Source: Arthrobacter sp. ISL-95 (GTDB lineage Bacteria; Actinomycetota; Actinomycetes; Actinomycetales; Micrococcaceae). From it: 64,000 nucleotides of DNA. Shown in pieces: positions 16,531-26,100 of this stretch. The stretch spans positions 186,001-250,000 of the forward strand of contig NZ_JAGGPR010000003.1 in the NCBI RefSeq assembly GCF_018613695.1, read 5' to 3'. A model generated the notes under the pieces. The model worked only from the letters and a program-made list of their open reading frames with translations, ran no database searches and was not told the origin of the DNA. Within the stretch, counting starts at the first letter, position 1; every line of letters starts with the position of its first letter. Position numbers and translations under genes: made by a program.

Positions 16531-17454
16531 ATGGGATCTATGAGGAACTACCTCACGGAGTACAGGCACGAACTGCAGCGCACGTTCACGGGGACGTCGG
16601 GCACGCCTCCGGAGTGGGTCCCGCGCCTCGCTGAAGGAAACGACGCCGGATATCACCTTCCAGGCTCGGCAGTCTGGGCGGTGCACGGTCATGTAGCTAC
16701 CATCGTGGCCGGGATCCGCGTGCTGCTGATGCAAGCCCTGCACCCCGGGGCATTAGCGGGGGTGTACGAGCACTCCGGCTTCCAAAAAGATCCGCTCGGC
16801 CGTTTGGCGAACACGGTCCGCTGGATTTTCACGGTGACGTACGGTTCCACCGAGGCCGCCGAAGCAGCGACGGCCCGCGTCCGGAAGATCCACGAGAGCG
16901 TACGGGGGACCTACGTGGACGGCAACGGAGTGGTTCGGAAGTACGCCGCCAACGATCCCGAACTCCTCCGCTGGGTGCACGTCACCTACGCGGACTCCTT
17001 TATCACCGCCAACCGCATTTGGGGCCGACCGATCCCCGGCGGCCCCGATGCCTACGTGCGCGAGTGGGCAGCGGCCGGACGACTCATGGGAGTTGTAGAC
17101 CCGCCGCTCACCGAGGACCAGGTCCGTGACGAGCTCGAGCAGTGGTACGCCTCCGGGATACTCCGGGCAGACGAGCGGCTTGCCGAGACGGTGTCGTTCA
17201 TCCGCCATCCACCCCTGAGCCCGCTCCTGAAACCCGGCTACACCATCCTGTTCGCGGCCGCCGTCGCAAGCCTTGAACCCAAGTACCGCGAGATGCTCGG
17301 CATCGCTCGTCCCGGGATAGGTCCGGTTCCCTTGCCCGTCATCACCGCAGCCCGTGCCGTGCTGGGCATGGTCCGGTATGCCCTGGGTTCCCACGGGCCA
17401 AGCGAGCAAGCCGCCCGGCGACGGTTGCAAAGGCTGGGCTACGCGGAGGCTTGA
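16531..17454 (+). CDS. DUF2236 (MpaB-like) family protein
   Basis: The 307-residue protein matches the DUF2236/oxygenase-MpaB family: an HLPGSAVWAVHGH segment near the N-terminus, LLMQALHPGALAGVYEHS, and the DSFITANRIWG region. The family includes the latex-clearing and mycophenolic-acid haem enzymes, so oxidative chemistry is possible, but no substrate can be read from the sequence. There is no signal peptide. The start ATG 16531 follows GAGGT; an ATG three codons later is an alternative. Its ribosome-binding site lies immediately after the 32-bp palindrome, so translation may be sensitive to that structure. Confidence 0.85.
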   Translation: MGSMRNYLTEYRHELQRTFTGTSGTPPEWVPRLAEGNDAGYHLPGSAVWAVHGHVATIVAGIRVLLMQALHPGALAGVYEHSGFQKDPLGRLANTVRWIFTVTYGSTEAAEAATARVRKIHESVRGTYVDGNGVVRKYAANDPELLRWVHVTYADSFITANRIWGRPIPGGPDAYVREWAAAGRLMGVVDPPLTEDQVRDELEQWYASGILRADERLAETVSFIRHPPLSPLLKPGYTILFAAAVASLEPKYREMLGIARPGIGPVPLPVITAARAVLGMVRYALGSHGPSEQAARRRLQRLGYAEA

Positions 17455-17470
17455 GCGCCCCCGCCGAGGG

Positions 17471-17616
17471 GCGAGATCTCACCCCTTTGGAGCGCCCATA
17501 AAGCCGAAAGCTAACCCCTCGACGCACGCCCGCCATAGGACGCCCCGCCGAGGGGTTAGCTTTCAACCTTTTCACGCACTCTTTCCGCCGAGAGCTCACC
17601 CCTCGGCGCGCACGCC
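17471..17616. repeat. Three-copy intergenic repeat with a 16-bp stem
   Basis: Three related units, beginning GAGATCTCACCCCT (17473), GAAAGCTAACCCCTCGACGC (17506) and GAGAGCTCACCCCTCGGCGC (17591), lie between convergent genes. A fourth, inverted unit at 17549-17564 pairs exactly with 17506-17521, making a 16-bp stem with a 27-base loop. It may work as a bidirectional terminator. This occupies almost all of the 171-bp gap. Confidence 0.6.
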
Positions 17617-17625
17617 CTGGACGTC

Positions 17626-20600
17626 CTAGATCAGGTGGTCCGAGAGGTGGTTCGGGGTGCCGAAGCGGTGGGCGGTAATGGATACGGCCTGCTCACGGAG
17701 GAACGGCAGCATCTCGATCCGGCCGGCCTGGGTCACCACACCGTGGTAAACGGCCACGTCCGGTCGGCCACCCATGGCTGCGCTCAGCGCAGCGAAGTCG
17801 CCACCGATCAGGCGGATCCGGCCGGCGTCGAACTTTGCCGCACGGGCCAGCCACGCGGCGTCGTCCTCGATCCGGACGCTGACGCCCAGGTTCGCGAACA
17901 CGCTCACCACGGCGTCGGGAAGCACGACGGCGGAGCTCACCTTGAGCGCCGAGCCCGCCACTGCGCCGGCTGCTACAACGCGGAGCAGCTCGGCGAGCCG
18001 CTCGCCTTCGGAGAGGCGGATGGTGACGGGGAGGGAGCGGTAGCGGAAGACGTTGCGCTCTGCGGACAGGGCGGAGACATCCTTGGTGGTGCCGAACTCG
18101 GATTCCCAAGCCACTGCATCGCTGAAGAGCGACTGCTGGAGGGTCTGGAGTTCCTCTGCCGTTACATCAGCGGATTTTGCAGCAGAGAGAAGCTGCGCAG
18201 CGGCACCCTGGAGCATAGTGCCGCGTTTGGCCTTGGCTTCGGCGGGAAGCCAGCTGCCCAGGCCCATGAGGTAGTTCGGTCCACCGGCCTTGGTTCCGGC
18301 GCCGACTGCCGACTTCTTCCATCCACCGAACGGCTGGCGCTGGACGATCGCGCCGGTGATGCCGCGGTTGACGTACAGGTTTCCGGCCTGGATGGTGTCC
18401 AACCAGACGCCCATTTCGGCGGAGTCCAGGGAGTGCAGGCCGGCGGTGAGGCCGTACTCGATCTCGTTCTGGATGGCGATGGCTTCCTCGAGCGTTTCGG
18501 CGGTCATGACACCCAAGACCGGGCCGAAGAACTCAGTGAGGTGGAAGTAGGAACCACGCTTGACGCCGGAGCGTATGCCAGGGGACCACAGGCGACCGGT
18601 TTCGTCGAGGCGCTCGGGCTTAATCGCCCAGCTTTCGCCGTCGCCCAGGGTGGTGAGGGCGTTCAGGAGCTTGCCGTTGGCCGGTTCGATGATCGGCCCC
18701 ATCTGTGTGGTGGCATTCTCCGGGTAGCCCACCGTCAGGGAGCGGGCGGCATCAATCAGCTGGTTGTGGAAGCGGGCGCTCTTGGCCACCGAGCCCACCA
18801 GGATCACCAGCGAGGCAGCCGAGCACTTCTGTCCCGCGTGGCCGAATGCCGAGTAGACCACGTCCTTGGCAGCGAGGTCCAGGTCAGCGCTCGGGGTGAC
18901 GATGATGGCGTTCTTACCGGACGTCTCCGCGAGCAGCGGCAGGTCCTGACGGAAGGAACGGAACAGTTCAGCAGTTTCGTAGCCACCGGTGAGGATGACC
19001 CGGTCAACGCTCGGGTGCGAAACCAACTGGGTGCCGAGCTCGCGCTCTTCAAGCTGCACCAGGGCCAGCACTTCACGCGGCACGCCGGCTTCCCACAGCG
19101 CATCCACCATGACCGAACCGGAGCGGCGGGCCTGCTTTGCGGGCTTGATGACGACGGCGGACCCTGAGGCGAGCGCTGCCAGCGTCGAGCCTGCGGGGAT
19201 CGCCACCGGGAAGTTCCACGGGGGCGTCACCACGGTGAGGTTGGCTGGGACGAACGTGGCACCGTCCACCGTTTCCAGGTCCTTGGCGCGCTCAGCGTAG
19301 TAGTGCGCGAAGTCGATTGCTTCGCTGACCTCGGGGTCGCCTTGGTCGATGGTCTTGCCGGTTTCGGAAGCCATGACCTCAAGGAGCTCAGCGCGGCGGG
19401 CTTCCAAGACCTCACCGGCTCGGTGCAGGATGGCTGCACGCTCAGCTGCGGGACGAGCGCCCCAAGCCTTGCCGTGGTCCACGGCTGTGGCAATGATGCG
19501 GTCCAGCTGGGCGGCGTCGGAGACCTTGGTGGATTCCACGATCTTGTTGCCGGCAGTGGAACCGTGGATGCGACTGAGGATGTCGCGGCCCCAGGCGCGG
19601 TTGGCCGGGAGGGCTGGGTCCGTGTCAGGGGTGTTGCGGAAGCCTTCGAGCGGTGCAGGCTCAGCAGGGAGGCGACGGTCCTGCTGCCGGTTGGGGCCAG
19701 GAACCTGGTCCGTCATTTCGGCCAAGGAGTTCAGGAAACGCTCTTGTTCGCGCTTGAAGAGGGCTTCGTTTTCGCTGAGCTCGAAGACTGCGCTCATGAA
19801 GTTTTCCTGGCTGGCACCTTCTTCGAGGCGGCGGATCAGGTAGGCAATGGCGACGTCGAACTCGCCCGGGTGGACCACGGGTGTGTAAAGCAGGAGGCTG
19901 CCGACGTCCTTGCGGACAGCCGTGGCCTGGCCGGTGGCCATGCCCAGAAGCATCTCGAATTCAATACCCTTCGTCACGCCGCGCTCCTTGGCGAGCAGCC
20001 AGGCGAAGGCGACGTCGAACAGGTTATGGCCTGCGACGCCGATGCGGACGGCGTCAATGTGCTCCGGGGTGAGGGCGTAGTTGATGACGTTCTTGTAGCT
20101 GGTGTCCGAGTCCTGCTTGGTGCCCCAGGTAGCCAGCGGCCAGTCGTGCAGGGAAGCTTCAACCTGCTCCATGGGAAGGTTGGCGCCCTTGACCACACGG
20201 ACCTTGATGGGAGCGCCACCCTGGGCGCGGCGGGCCGAAGCCCATTCCTGCAGTTCCTGCATGGCACCGAGGGCGTCCGGGAGGTAGGCCTGGAGGACGA
20301 TGCCGGCCTCCAAGTTCTTGAACTCGGGCATGTCCAGGATGCGCTTGAACACCGCAATGGTCATGCTGAGGTCCTTGTATTCCTCCATGTCCAGGTTGAT
20401 GAACTTGGGCTTGGGGAAGGACGCGGCGAGGCGGTACAGCGGGGTGAGCTTTTCCACTACGTGATCCACGGCTTCGTCGAAGGCCCATGGGGAGTGAGGT
20501 GCCACGGTGGAGGATTCCTTGATGGAGACGTAGTCCACATCGTCGCGGGCAAGGAGCTTCAGTGTTCCGTCCAGACGTCGCTGGGCTTCGTGCTCACCCA

Positions 20601-21087
20601 GGACTGCTTCGCCAAGGAGGTTGACGTTGAGGTGAACACCGTCCTGGCGGATCTTGGCGATGGCCGGGCCGAGCTTGGCGTCAGTGGCATCCACAATCAG
20701 GTGGCCAACCATTTCGCGGAGTACGCGGCGGGCGATCGGGATGACTACCTGCGGGACGATCGGTGCCATGACGCCGCCCACGCGGACAGCGCTGCGCATG
20801 TACCACGGGAGGAACTTAGGCACCTTGGGAGCGAGTTCTGCGAGCTTGCGGCCGGCGACCGACAGGTCCTCGGGGCGGATGACGCCGTCGACGAATCCGA
20901 CTGTGAAGTCAAGGCCGTTCGGGTCCTTCAGGACACCGGCGAGGCGCTGGGCGGATACATCCACGGGGATCTTGCTGGCTTCGGTGAGCCAGTGGCGGAC
21001 CAACGCGATGGCTTCCTGGGCCAAAGCATCGAACTGCCCGGAATCCTGGGTGCGCGGGGCGGTGGCATCCGGGAGTGTGCTGGTCAT
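17626..21087 (-). CDS. putA: Bifunctional proline dehydrogenase / glutamate-gamma-semialdehyde dehydrogenase
   Basis: The 1153-residue enzyme oxidises proline to glutamate in two coupled steps. The N-terminal FAD-dependent proline dehydrogenase barrel covers about residues 60-480 (FINLDMEEYKDLSMT, IVLQAYLPDA). The aldehyde dehydrogenase domain covers about 500-1000, with FGHAGQKCSAAS holding the catalytic Cys and LLAETSGKN the conserved Glu loop, plus the NAD-fold segment GSAVVIKPAKQARRSG. There is no N-terminal ribbon-helix-helix domain as in E. coli PutA, so the protein cannot repress its own gene; control probably falls to the divergent LysR-type regulator 123 bp away. The extra about 150 C-terminal residues resemble the degenerate C-terminal domain of long PutAs. 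Confidence 0.94.
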   Translation of the reverse strand: MTSTLPDATAPRTQDSGQFDALAQEAIALVRHWLTEASKIPVDVSAQRLAGVLKDPNGLDFTVGFVDGVIRPEDLSVAGRKLAELAPKVPKFLPWYMRSAVRVGGVMAPIVPQVVIPIARRVLREMVGHLIVDATDAKLGPAIAKIRQDGVHLNVNLLGEAVLGEHEAQRRLDGTLKLLARDDVDYVSIKESSTVAPHSPWAFDEAVDHVVEKLTPLYRLAASFPKPKFINLDMEEYKDLSMTIAVFKRILDMPEFKNLEAGIVLQAYLPDALGAMQELQEWASARRAQGGAPIKVRVVKGANLPMEQVEASLHDWPLATWGTKQDSDTSYKNVINYALTPEHIDAVRIGVAGHNLFDVAFAWLLAKERGVTKGIEFEMLLGMATGQATAVRKDVGSLLLYTPVVHPGEFDVAIAYLIRRLEEGASQENFMSAVFELSENEALFKREQERFLNSLAEMTDQVPGPNRQQDRRLPAEPAPLEGFRNTPDTDPALPANRAWGRDILSRIHGSTAGNKIVESTKVSDAAQLDRIIATAVDHGKAWGARPAAERAAILHRAGEVLEARRAELLEVMASETGKTIDQGDPEVSEAIDFAHYYAERAKDLETVDGATFVPANLTVVTPPWNFPVAIPAGSTLAALASGSAVVIKPAKQARRSGSVMVDALWEAGVPREVLALVQLEERELGTQLVSHPSVDRVILTGGYETAELFRSFRQDLPLLAETSGKNAIIVTPSADLDLAAKDVVYSAFGHAGQKCSAASLVILVGSVAKSARFHNQLIDAARSLTVGYPENATTQMGPIIEPANGKLLNALTTLGDGESWAIKPERLDETGRLWSPGIRSGVKRGSYFHLTEFFGPVLGVMTAETLEEAIAIQNEIEYGLTAGLHSLDSAEMGVWLDTIQAGNLYVNRGITGAIVQRQPFGGWKKSAVGAGTKAGGPNYLMGLGSWLPAEAKAKRGTMLQGAAAQLLSAAKSADVTAEELQTLQQSLFSDAVAWESEFGTTKDVSALSAERNVFRYRSLPVTIRLSEGERLAELLRVVAAGAVAGSALKVSSAVVLPDAVVSVFANLGVSVRIEDDAAWLARAAKFDAGRIRLIGGDFAALSAAMGGRPDVAVYHGVVTQAGRIEMLPFLREQAVSITAHRFGTPNHLSDHLI

Positions 21088-21152
21088 GGGAGCTCCTTCT
21101 GGGACGGAGAAGTTTGTTTGTTTCCATCAGTATGGATCTACAATCACGTTAG

Positions 21153-21168
21153 GAAAAGCGATCTTTTC
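21153..21168. promoter_or_regulatory. Candidate LysR-type operator GAAAAG-N4-CTTTTC
   Basis: Perfect 6-bp arms surround CGAT in the space between putA and the divergent LysR gene. The size and dyad are compatible with a T-N11-A type site. Confidence 0.4.
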
Positions 21169-21210
21169 TGACGAATATTCATTACCCATCCCGAACCTTT
21201 GGAGGCCGCC

Positions 21211-22140
21211 TTGCTGGACGTCCGCAGGCTGCGTTTGCTGCACGAATTAAAGATTCGCGGAACCCTCGCCGAGGTGGCCGATGCGATGCAATACAGCCCT
21301 TCATCGGTGTCCCAGCAGCTGACGTTGCTGGAGAAGGAGGCCGGGGTGGAGTTGCTGCGCAAAGCCGGGCGTCGGGTACAGCTGACTCCGCAGGCGGAGA
21401 TTCTGGTGGCGCACACCGCAGCCCTGCTTGAAACCCTGGAGCGCGCGGAAACCGAACTCGCGGCGTCACTGTCCATGGTCACCGGAACCGTGCGGCTCGC
21501 CGTGTTCCAATCGGCCGCGCTGGCGCTGCTCCCGGACTTCCTCAGCATCATGCGGCAGGAATATCCCGAGGTGCGGGTGGAGATGACCCAACGAGAGCCT
21601 GAGACTGCCCTGTACGAAACGTGGGCACGGGACTTCGACCTGGTGGTGGCCGAGCAATATCCCGGCCACGCCGCCCCCCACCACAGCGGACTGGACCGGG
21701 TCATCCTCACCAGCGACGCCATCCGGCTGGCCACTCCCCCGGTTGGACTCGGGGGAGAAACTGTTTCCTCGCTCGCGGACACCGCCTCCATGCCGTGGGT
21801 CATGGAACCCCGCGGTGCCGCCTCCAGGCATTGGGCCGAACAGGCGTGCCGCTCGGCGGGCTTCGAACCGGATGTCCGCTATGAAACGGCCGATCTCCAG
21901 GCGCAGATCCGGCTTATCGAATCCGGGAACGCCGTGGCGCTCATGCCGGATCTTGTGTGGACCGGGCGGAGCCGCACGGTCCAACTCCTGGACCTTCCGA
22001 GCCTGCCAAAGCGAACCGTGTTCACGTCCACGCGCTCGGCCGGCCGCATCCACCCGGCAACCGCAGCGTGCCGTGAAGTCCTTGAGCGGGTAGCGGAAAA
22101 ACAGCAGCAGGACGCGGAGCAGCAAGCCGACGCGGACTAG
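21211..22140 (+). CDS. LysR-family regulator, divergent to putA
   Basis: The 309-residue protein begins with a LysR winged helix (LDVRRLRLLHELKIRGTL, then YSPSSVSQQLTLLEKEAG), followed by the periplasmic-binding-like effector domain. The start is TTG at 21211, chosen because GGAGG at 21201-21205 gives ideal spacing and the HTH begins at once; another TTG at 21199 is too close to that site. The divergent position next to putA makes it a likely proline-responsive activator. Effector and regulatory sign are inference. A G+C-rich hairpin (22157-22180) follows the stop. Confidence 0.88.
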   Translation: MLDVRRLRLLHELKIRGTLAEVADAMQYSPSSVSQQLTLLEKEAGVELLRKAGRRVQLTPQAEILVAHTAALLETLERAETELAASLSMVTGTVRLAVFQSAALALLPDFLSIMRQEYPEVRVEMTQREPETALYETWARDFDLVVAEQYPGHAAPHHSGLDRVILTSDAIRLATPPVGLGGETVSSLADTASMPWVMEPRGAASRHWAEQACRSAGFEPDVRYETADLQAQIRLIESGNAVALMPDLVWTGRSRTVQLLDLPSLPKRTVFTSTRSAGRIHPATAACREVLERVAEKQQQDAEQQADAD

Positions 22141-22156
22141 TTCCGGAAACGCAAAA

Positions 22157-22180
22157 GGCCCCAGTCCGAGGACTGGGGCC
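22157..22180. terminator. Hairpin terminator between LysR gene and tRNA-Ser
   Basis: GGCCCCAGTC (22157-22166) and GACTGGGGCC (22171-22180) pair exactly around CGAG. On the minus strand TTTT follows, so it can end the tRNA transcript; it may also end the LysR mRNA. Confidence 0.7.
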
Positions 22181-22185
22181 AAACG

Positions 22186-22270
22186 CGGAGAATGGGGGAT
22201 TTGAACCCCCGAGGGCGTTAACCCAACACGCGTTCCAGGCGTGCGCCATAGGCCGCTAGGCGAATTCTCC
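22186..22270 (-). tRNA. tRNA-Ser (anticodon GGA)
   Basis: The minus strand folds into an 85-nt class II tRNA. The acceptor stem is GGAGAAT pairing with ATTCTCC; the anticodon loop is CTGGAAC (anticodon GGA, reading UCC/UCU); there is a long variable arm, and the T-loop GGTTCAAATCC closes the T-stem. The CCA tail is not encoded. The long variable arm is as expected for serine. Confidence 0.95.
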
Positions 22271-22291
22271 TTGCTTCCGATTCGAAAGCAG

Positions 22292-22319
22292 ATACTACTG
22301 TACCTGAGAATTTCAGCAA
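22292..22319 (-). promoter_or_regulatory. Promoter of tRNA-Ser
   Basis: On the minus strand TTGCTG (22314-22319) and TAGTAT (22292-22297) are 16 bp apart, placing transcription start about 15 bp before the mature 5' end. Confidence 0.5.
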
Positions 22320-22532
22320 CGTGTAATCGAGCTAATTTGCCACCCTTGGACACCCCCCGGAGAATCGCTCCTTAACGGAAAAATGGACGCCCCCAACGCG
22401 CCCATTCTTGCGGTACAACGTTGAGCTGCCGGGTCCGGCCCCTCGCTCCCAGGCCCCGCAGCTCACAACCTTGAGATTGCCCCAATCGGTGTACATACCC
22501 ATGGTCCGCTGCGGTGGGATGATTTGCAATGG
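22320..22532. other. Intergenic stretch with no recognised feature
   Basis: The space between the tRNA promoter and the NIF3-like gene promoter holds no convincing gene, hairpin or RNA family that I can recognise. Confidence 0.5.
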
Positions 22533-22561
22533 TTGAGACCTGTTTGTGGCCGAAGTTTATT
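22533..22561 (+). promoter_or_regulatory. Promoter of NIF3-like gene
   Basis: TTGAGA (22533-22538) and TTTATT (22556-22561) are separated by 17 bp, 14 bp before the start codon. Confidence 0.45.
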
Positions 22562-22575
22562 GACAGGATGTTCCC

Positions 22576-22899
22576 ATGACGCAGCTGCACGCGCTGGTTG
22601 TTTACGTTCCCGAGACGCATATCGAAGAGTTCCTCTTGGCAATTGGCGACGCCGGCGCCGGACGGATCGGCGATTACTCCCACTGCGCCTTCACTTCGCC
22701 AGGCACTGGCCGCTTCACACCCCTGCCTGGAGCGCGCCCCTTAGTTGGCGAGGTAGGGATTGAGGAGCAGGTGCCCGAAACCCGGATCGAGTGCGTTGTC
22801 GAGGAAGACAGGCTCGACGCCGTTGTGCGGGCTTTGCGGGCCGCGCACCCCTACGAGGAACCGGCTTTCATGACGTGGGCGGTGAACGGGTGGCGGTGA
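22576..22899 (+). CDS. NIF3-insert / YqfO-like small protein (CutA-like fold)
   Basis: The 107-residue protein corresponds to the YqfO-type ferredoxin-like domain that is inserted in some Nif3/DUF34 metal-binding proteins and also occurs alone. Diagnostic segments are LVVYVPETHIEEFLLAIGDAG, RIGDYSHCAFTSPGTGRF and the AHPYEEPAF near the C-terminus. A trimeric CutA-like fold is expected. The free-standing form has no established function; metal-related roles have been proposed for the parent family. It stands alone upstream of the SRP RNA gene, with GGA about 8 bp before the ATG. Confidence 0.8.
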   Translation: MTQLHALVVYVPETHIEEFLLAIGDAGAGRIGDYSHCAFTSPGTGRFTPLPGARPLVGEVGIEEQVPETRIECVVEEDRLDAVVRALRAAHPYEEPAFMTWAVNGWR

Positions 22900-22952
22900 C
22901 TGTGGGCGCCCACCACCCGCCGTCGAGCCTTATCCACAGCCCTTTGAGCCGA

Positions 22953-22982
22953 TTCGAACCCCAACCCAAGTTCGGGTAAGCT
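22953..22982 (+). promoter_or_regulatory. Promoter of SRP RNA gene
   Basis: TTCGAA (22953-22958) and TAAGCT (22977-22982) are 18 bp apart. The -10 ends 7 bp before the predicted RNA 5' end at 22990. Confidence 0.5.
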
Positions 22983-22989
22983 TGTCGAC

Positions 22990-23077
22990 GGCCCCTCATG
23001 TGGCGTCATCCTGTTGAACTCCCCCAGGACCGGAAGGTAGCAAGGGTAGATGGGCTCTGGCGGGTGCATGAGGGGTC
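22990..23077 (+). ncRNA. ffs: Signal recognition particle RNA, small (4.5S) type
   Basis: The conserved SRP helix 8 signature is present: CAGGACCGGAAGGTAGCAAG, with the GGAA tetraloop, the symmetric loop and the asymmetric bulge that bind Ffh. The ends 22990-23000 and 23067-23077 pair over 11 bp (one G-T), closing a single long hairpin of about 88 nt. No Alu domain is present, so this is the short bacterial form. Its place directly before dnaX and recR is the usual actinobacterial order. Confidence 0.93.
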
Positions 23078-23117
23078 ACTTACTTTAACTGTCAGTCCCT
23101 ATAGGTAGGTTTCACTT

Positions 23118-26100
23118 GTGACTGTTACAACTGCCCTGTATCGAAGGTATCGCCCGGACTCTTTCGCGGACGTTATCGGGCAGGAACACGTCACGGAGCC
23201 GCTGATGACGGCGCTCCGCAAGAACCGTGTGAACCACGCCTACCTCTTCTCCGGCCCCCGTGGTTGCGGAAAGACCACCTCTGCGCGCATCCTTGCGCGC
23301 TGCCTGAACTGTGCCGAAGGACCCACAGACACCCCCTGCGGCAAGTGCCCCAGTTGCATCGAACTGGCGCGCGGCGGCTCGGGCTCGCTGGACGTGATCG
23401 AGATCGACGCCGCCAGCCACGGTGGCGTTGACGACGCCCGCGATCTCCGCGAACGCGCAACCTTCGCACCGGTCAGGGACCGCTACAAGATCTTCATCAT
23501 TGACGAGGCCCACATGGTCACGTCGGCCGGCTTCAACGCGCTCCTGAAAATCGTCGAAGAGCCGCCGGAACACATCAAGTTCATTTTCGCCACCACGGAG
23601 CCGGACAAGGTCATCGGGACCATTCGCTCCCGCACGCACCACTACCCTTTCCGGCTGGTGCCGCCCGAGCCGCTGATGCAGTACCTCGAGCTCCTTTGCC
23701 AGCAGGAGAACGTTCCGGTCGCCCCGGGCGTGCTCTCGCTCGTGATCCGCGCGGGTGGCGGTTCCGTCCGGGACACCCTGTCCGTGCTTGATCAGCTCAT
23801 GGCCGGCGCCGGTCCGAACGGCCTGGACTATGAACTCGCTGTTGCCCTGCTCGGCTACACGCACGCTTCCTTGCTGGACGACATCGTGGATGCCGTTGCT
23901 GCGGCCGACGCCGCAACAGTGTTCCGCGCCGTGGACCGCGTTATCCAGACAGGTCACGACCCCCGGCGATTCGTCGAAGACCTCTTGGAACGCTTCCGCG
24001 ACCTCATCATCGTCCAAGCGATGCCCGAGAGCGCACAAGCCATCCTCCGCGGCATGCCGGCGGACCAGATCGCCCGGATGCGCAACCAGGCAACCAACCT
24101 TGGAGCTGCCGAGCTGTCCCGGGCAGCGGATGTCACCAACACCGCTCTGACCGAGATGACGGGCGCCACGTCGCCGCGCCTTCACCTTGAACTGCTGTGT
24201 GCTCGCATCCTCTTGCCCAGCGCTGAGCAGACCGAGCGGGGCATCGCTGCCCGCATCGACCGCGTGGAACGGCGCCTGAATTACGCGGGCGACGGCGGCG
24301 CCCCGGCTATTACTGCTGGCCCGCCTGCAGCCGCGGCTACTACGCCCACCACTCCAGCGGCGCCAGCACAAGCGGAAACTCCTGCTGTCGCGACCGCCCC
24401 GGCGGCACCCGCTGTTTCCCGGCAAGCCCCTGTTGCCTCCCCTGCCGCGCCTGAGCAGTCCGCGCCAGCCCCGTCCGCTAATGAGCAGTCCGCTAACGAG
24501 CAGTCCGCTGACGCTGGTTCGCGGGATGCCCTCACCGCGCCACGGGTGTCCACCAACGATTGGCCCGTTGAAGACCGCCCGGCTGCCGACCGCGCACAGC
24601 AAGCTGCCGCACCGCAAACTGCTCCGCGCCAAGCGCAGCCAGGATCGACACCCGCGCAGCAGCCCCAGCCGGTTCAAGCGCCCACGTCGTCGCCGGCAGT
24701 GCCATCGGCTGATGCGGCCCCTTCCCCGGCATCGCCCAAGGCACAACCGGCACCGGCCCAACAGGCACCTTCCAGGCCCCAGGCGCCCGCGTCAGCCCCG
24801 CAGCCTGCCGCTCAAGCTCCGGCTCAAGTTCCAGGGCCAGGTGGCAGCGGCGATGTGGAGGCCCTGCGCCGCGCATGGCCGGATGTCCTGCAGACGTTGA
24901 CCAAGATCAAGCGCAGTACGTGGGCGCTTGTGGAACCGAACGCCCAGGTGGCTCAGTTCGATGGCCAGGTGCTGACTCTGGCATTCACAACGGGCGGCCT
25001 AGCGGGTGCGTTCGGACGTGCGGATCACTCCGAGAACCTTCGGCAGGCGATTCATAAGACCATCGGCATCGACTGCCAGATCGTCGCGGTCGCTGGCGGC
25101 AACAGCTCAGCGAGCTCTGAGCCAAACCCAAAAGCACCTACTAGCCGGGACACTCCTGCTGCGGCAGCGCCTGCGGAAACAGTTTCGGCGCCGGCACCCG
25201 TGTCAGCCGTCGACTCCGCTTGGGGTCTCGCACCCGCTTCAGCGCCAGTAGCATCCGCACCGGCTGCCGCCCCGATGACACCTGTGCCCGCAGAAACATC
25301 CGAGCCAGCAGCGGCCACCCCTGCGCCGGCAGAACCTCCCGCAGCACCCAGCGCCTCACTACCGGCCACCCCTATCCCGGACCTTGCTACCTCACCGCAA
25401 GCGCCGGCTGCTCCGGTGACGACCGCTCCCGCGGCTGCAGAGCCCGCCGAACCTTCCGAGCCTTCCGGCGATTACTCGTATCCTGACGACGACTGGGGTC
25501 CGCCCCTCGACGAGGATGCGCCTCCTCTGGATGAAGAGCCCCCTGCGGATTGGGAGCCACCGTCGGCCTACGGCCGAACCAGCTCACAACCGGCGGCCCC
25601 CGCACCGGCAAGCCAAGCCCAGTCGGCACCCCAAGCACCGTCTGCAAGCCGGGCTTCAGCACCGGCCCAGGCCACGGCAACCACAGCCATACAGCCCCGT
25701 CCCACGAGCGGCAAAGCTCCTGAGGACCCGTGGTCGCGTGCAGTGGAGCAAGCGCCGGGTACGTGGGTTGTGGGCACGGAGTCCAACGTGGGCAAGAAAC
25801 CCGCCCAAGCCGCCGAAGAAACCGCGCCCGCAACGGACACCCAGGACTACGAACCGGCTGCGGCTCAGGTTCCGGAGGCAATTACCAGTGCCTACGGCCA
25901 CCCGACCAACGCGGAGCAGAACCCGAGCTCCAGCTGGGACGTCGCACCGGCATCGAGCTGGCCTGGAACCCAATCGATGCCCGCACCGGTGAGCAGCAGC
26001 GTCCCCACGGCAAGCAGCAATGCCAGCAGCGCCCCGGCAACCTGGCCCTCCTTGGCTTCGCAGCCCGAGGAGGCGCATGGTTCGGTTGCGACGATGGAGG

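Noticed and set aside
17471..17616. CRISPR array
   Set aside because: Units are degenerate, of unequal spacing, one is inverted, and no cas genes lie nearby.
19303..21171. A 622-codon open frame antisense to putA
   Set aside because: Mirror frame of putA without any family resemblance; the putA frame carries all catalytic motifs.
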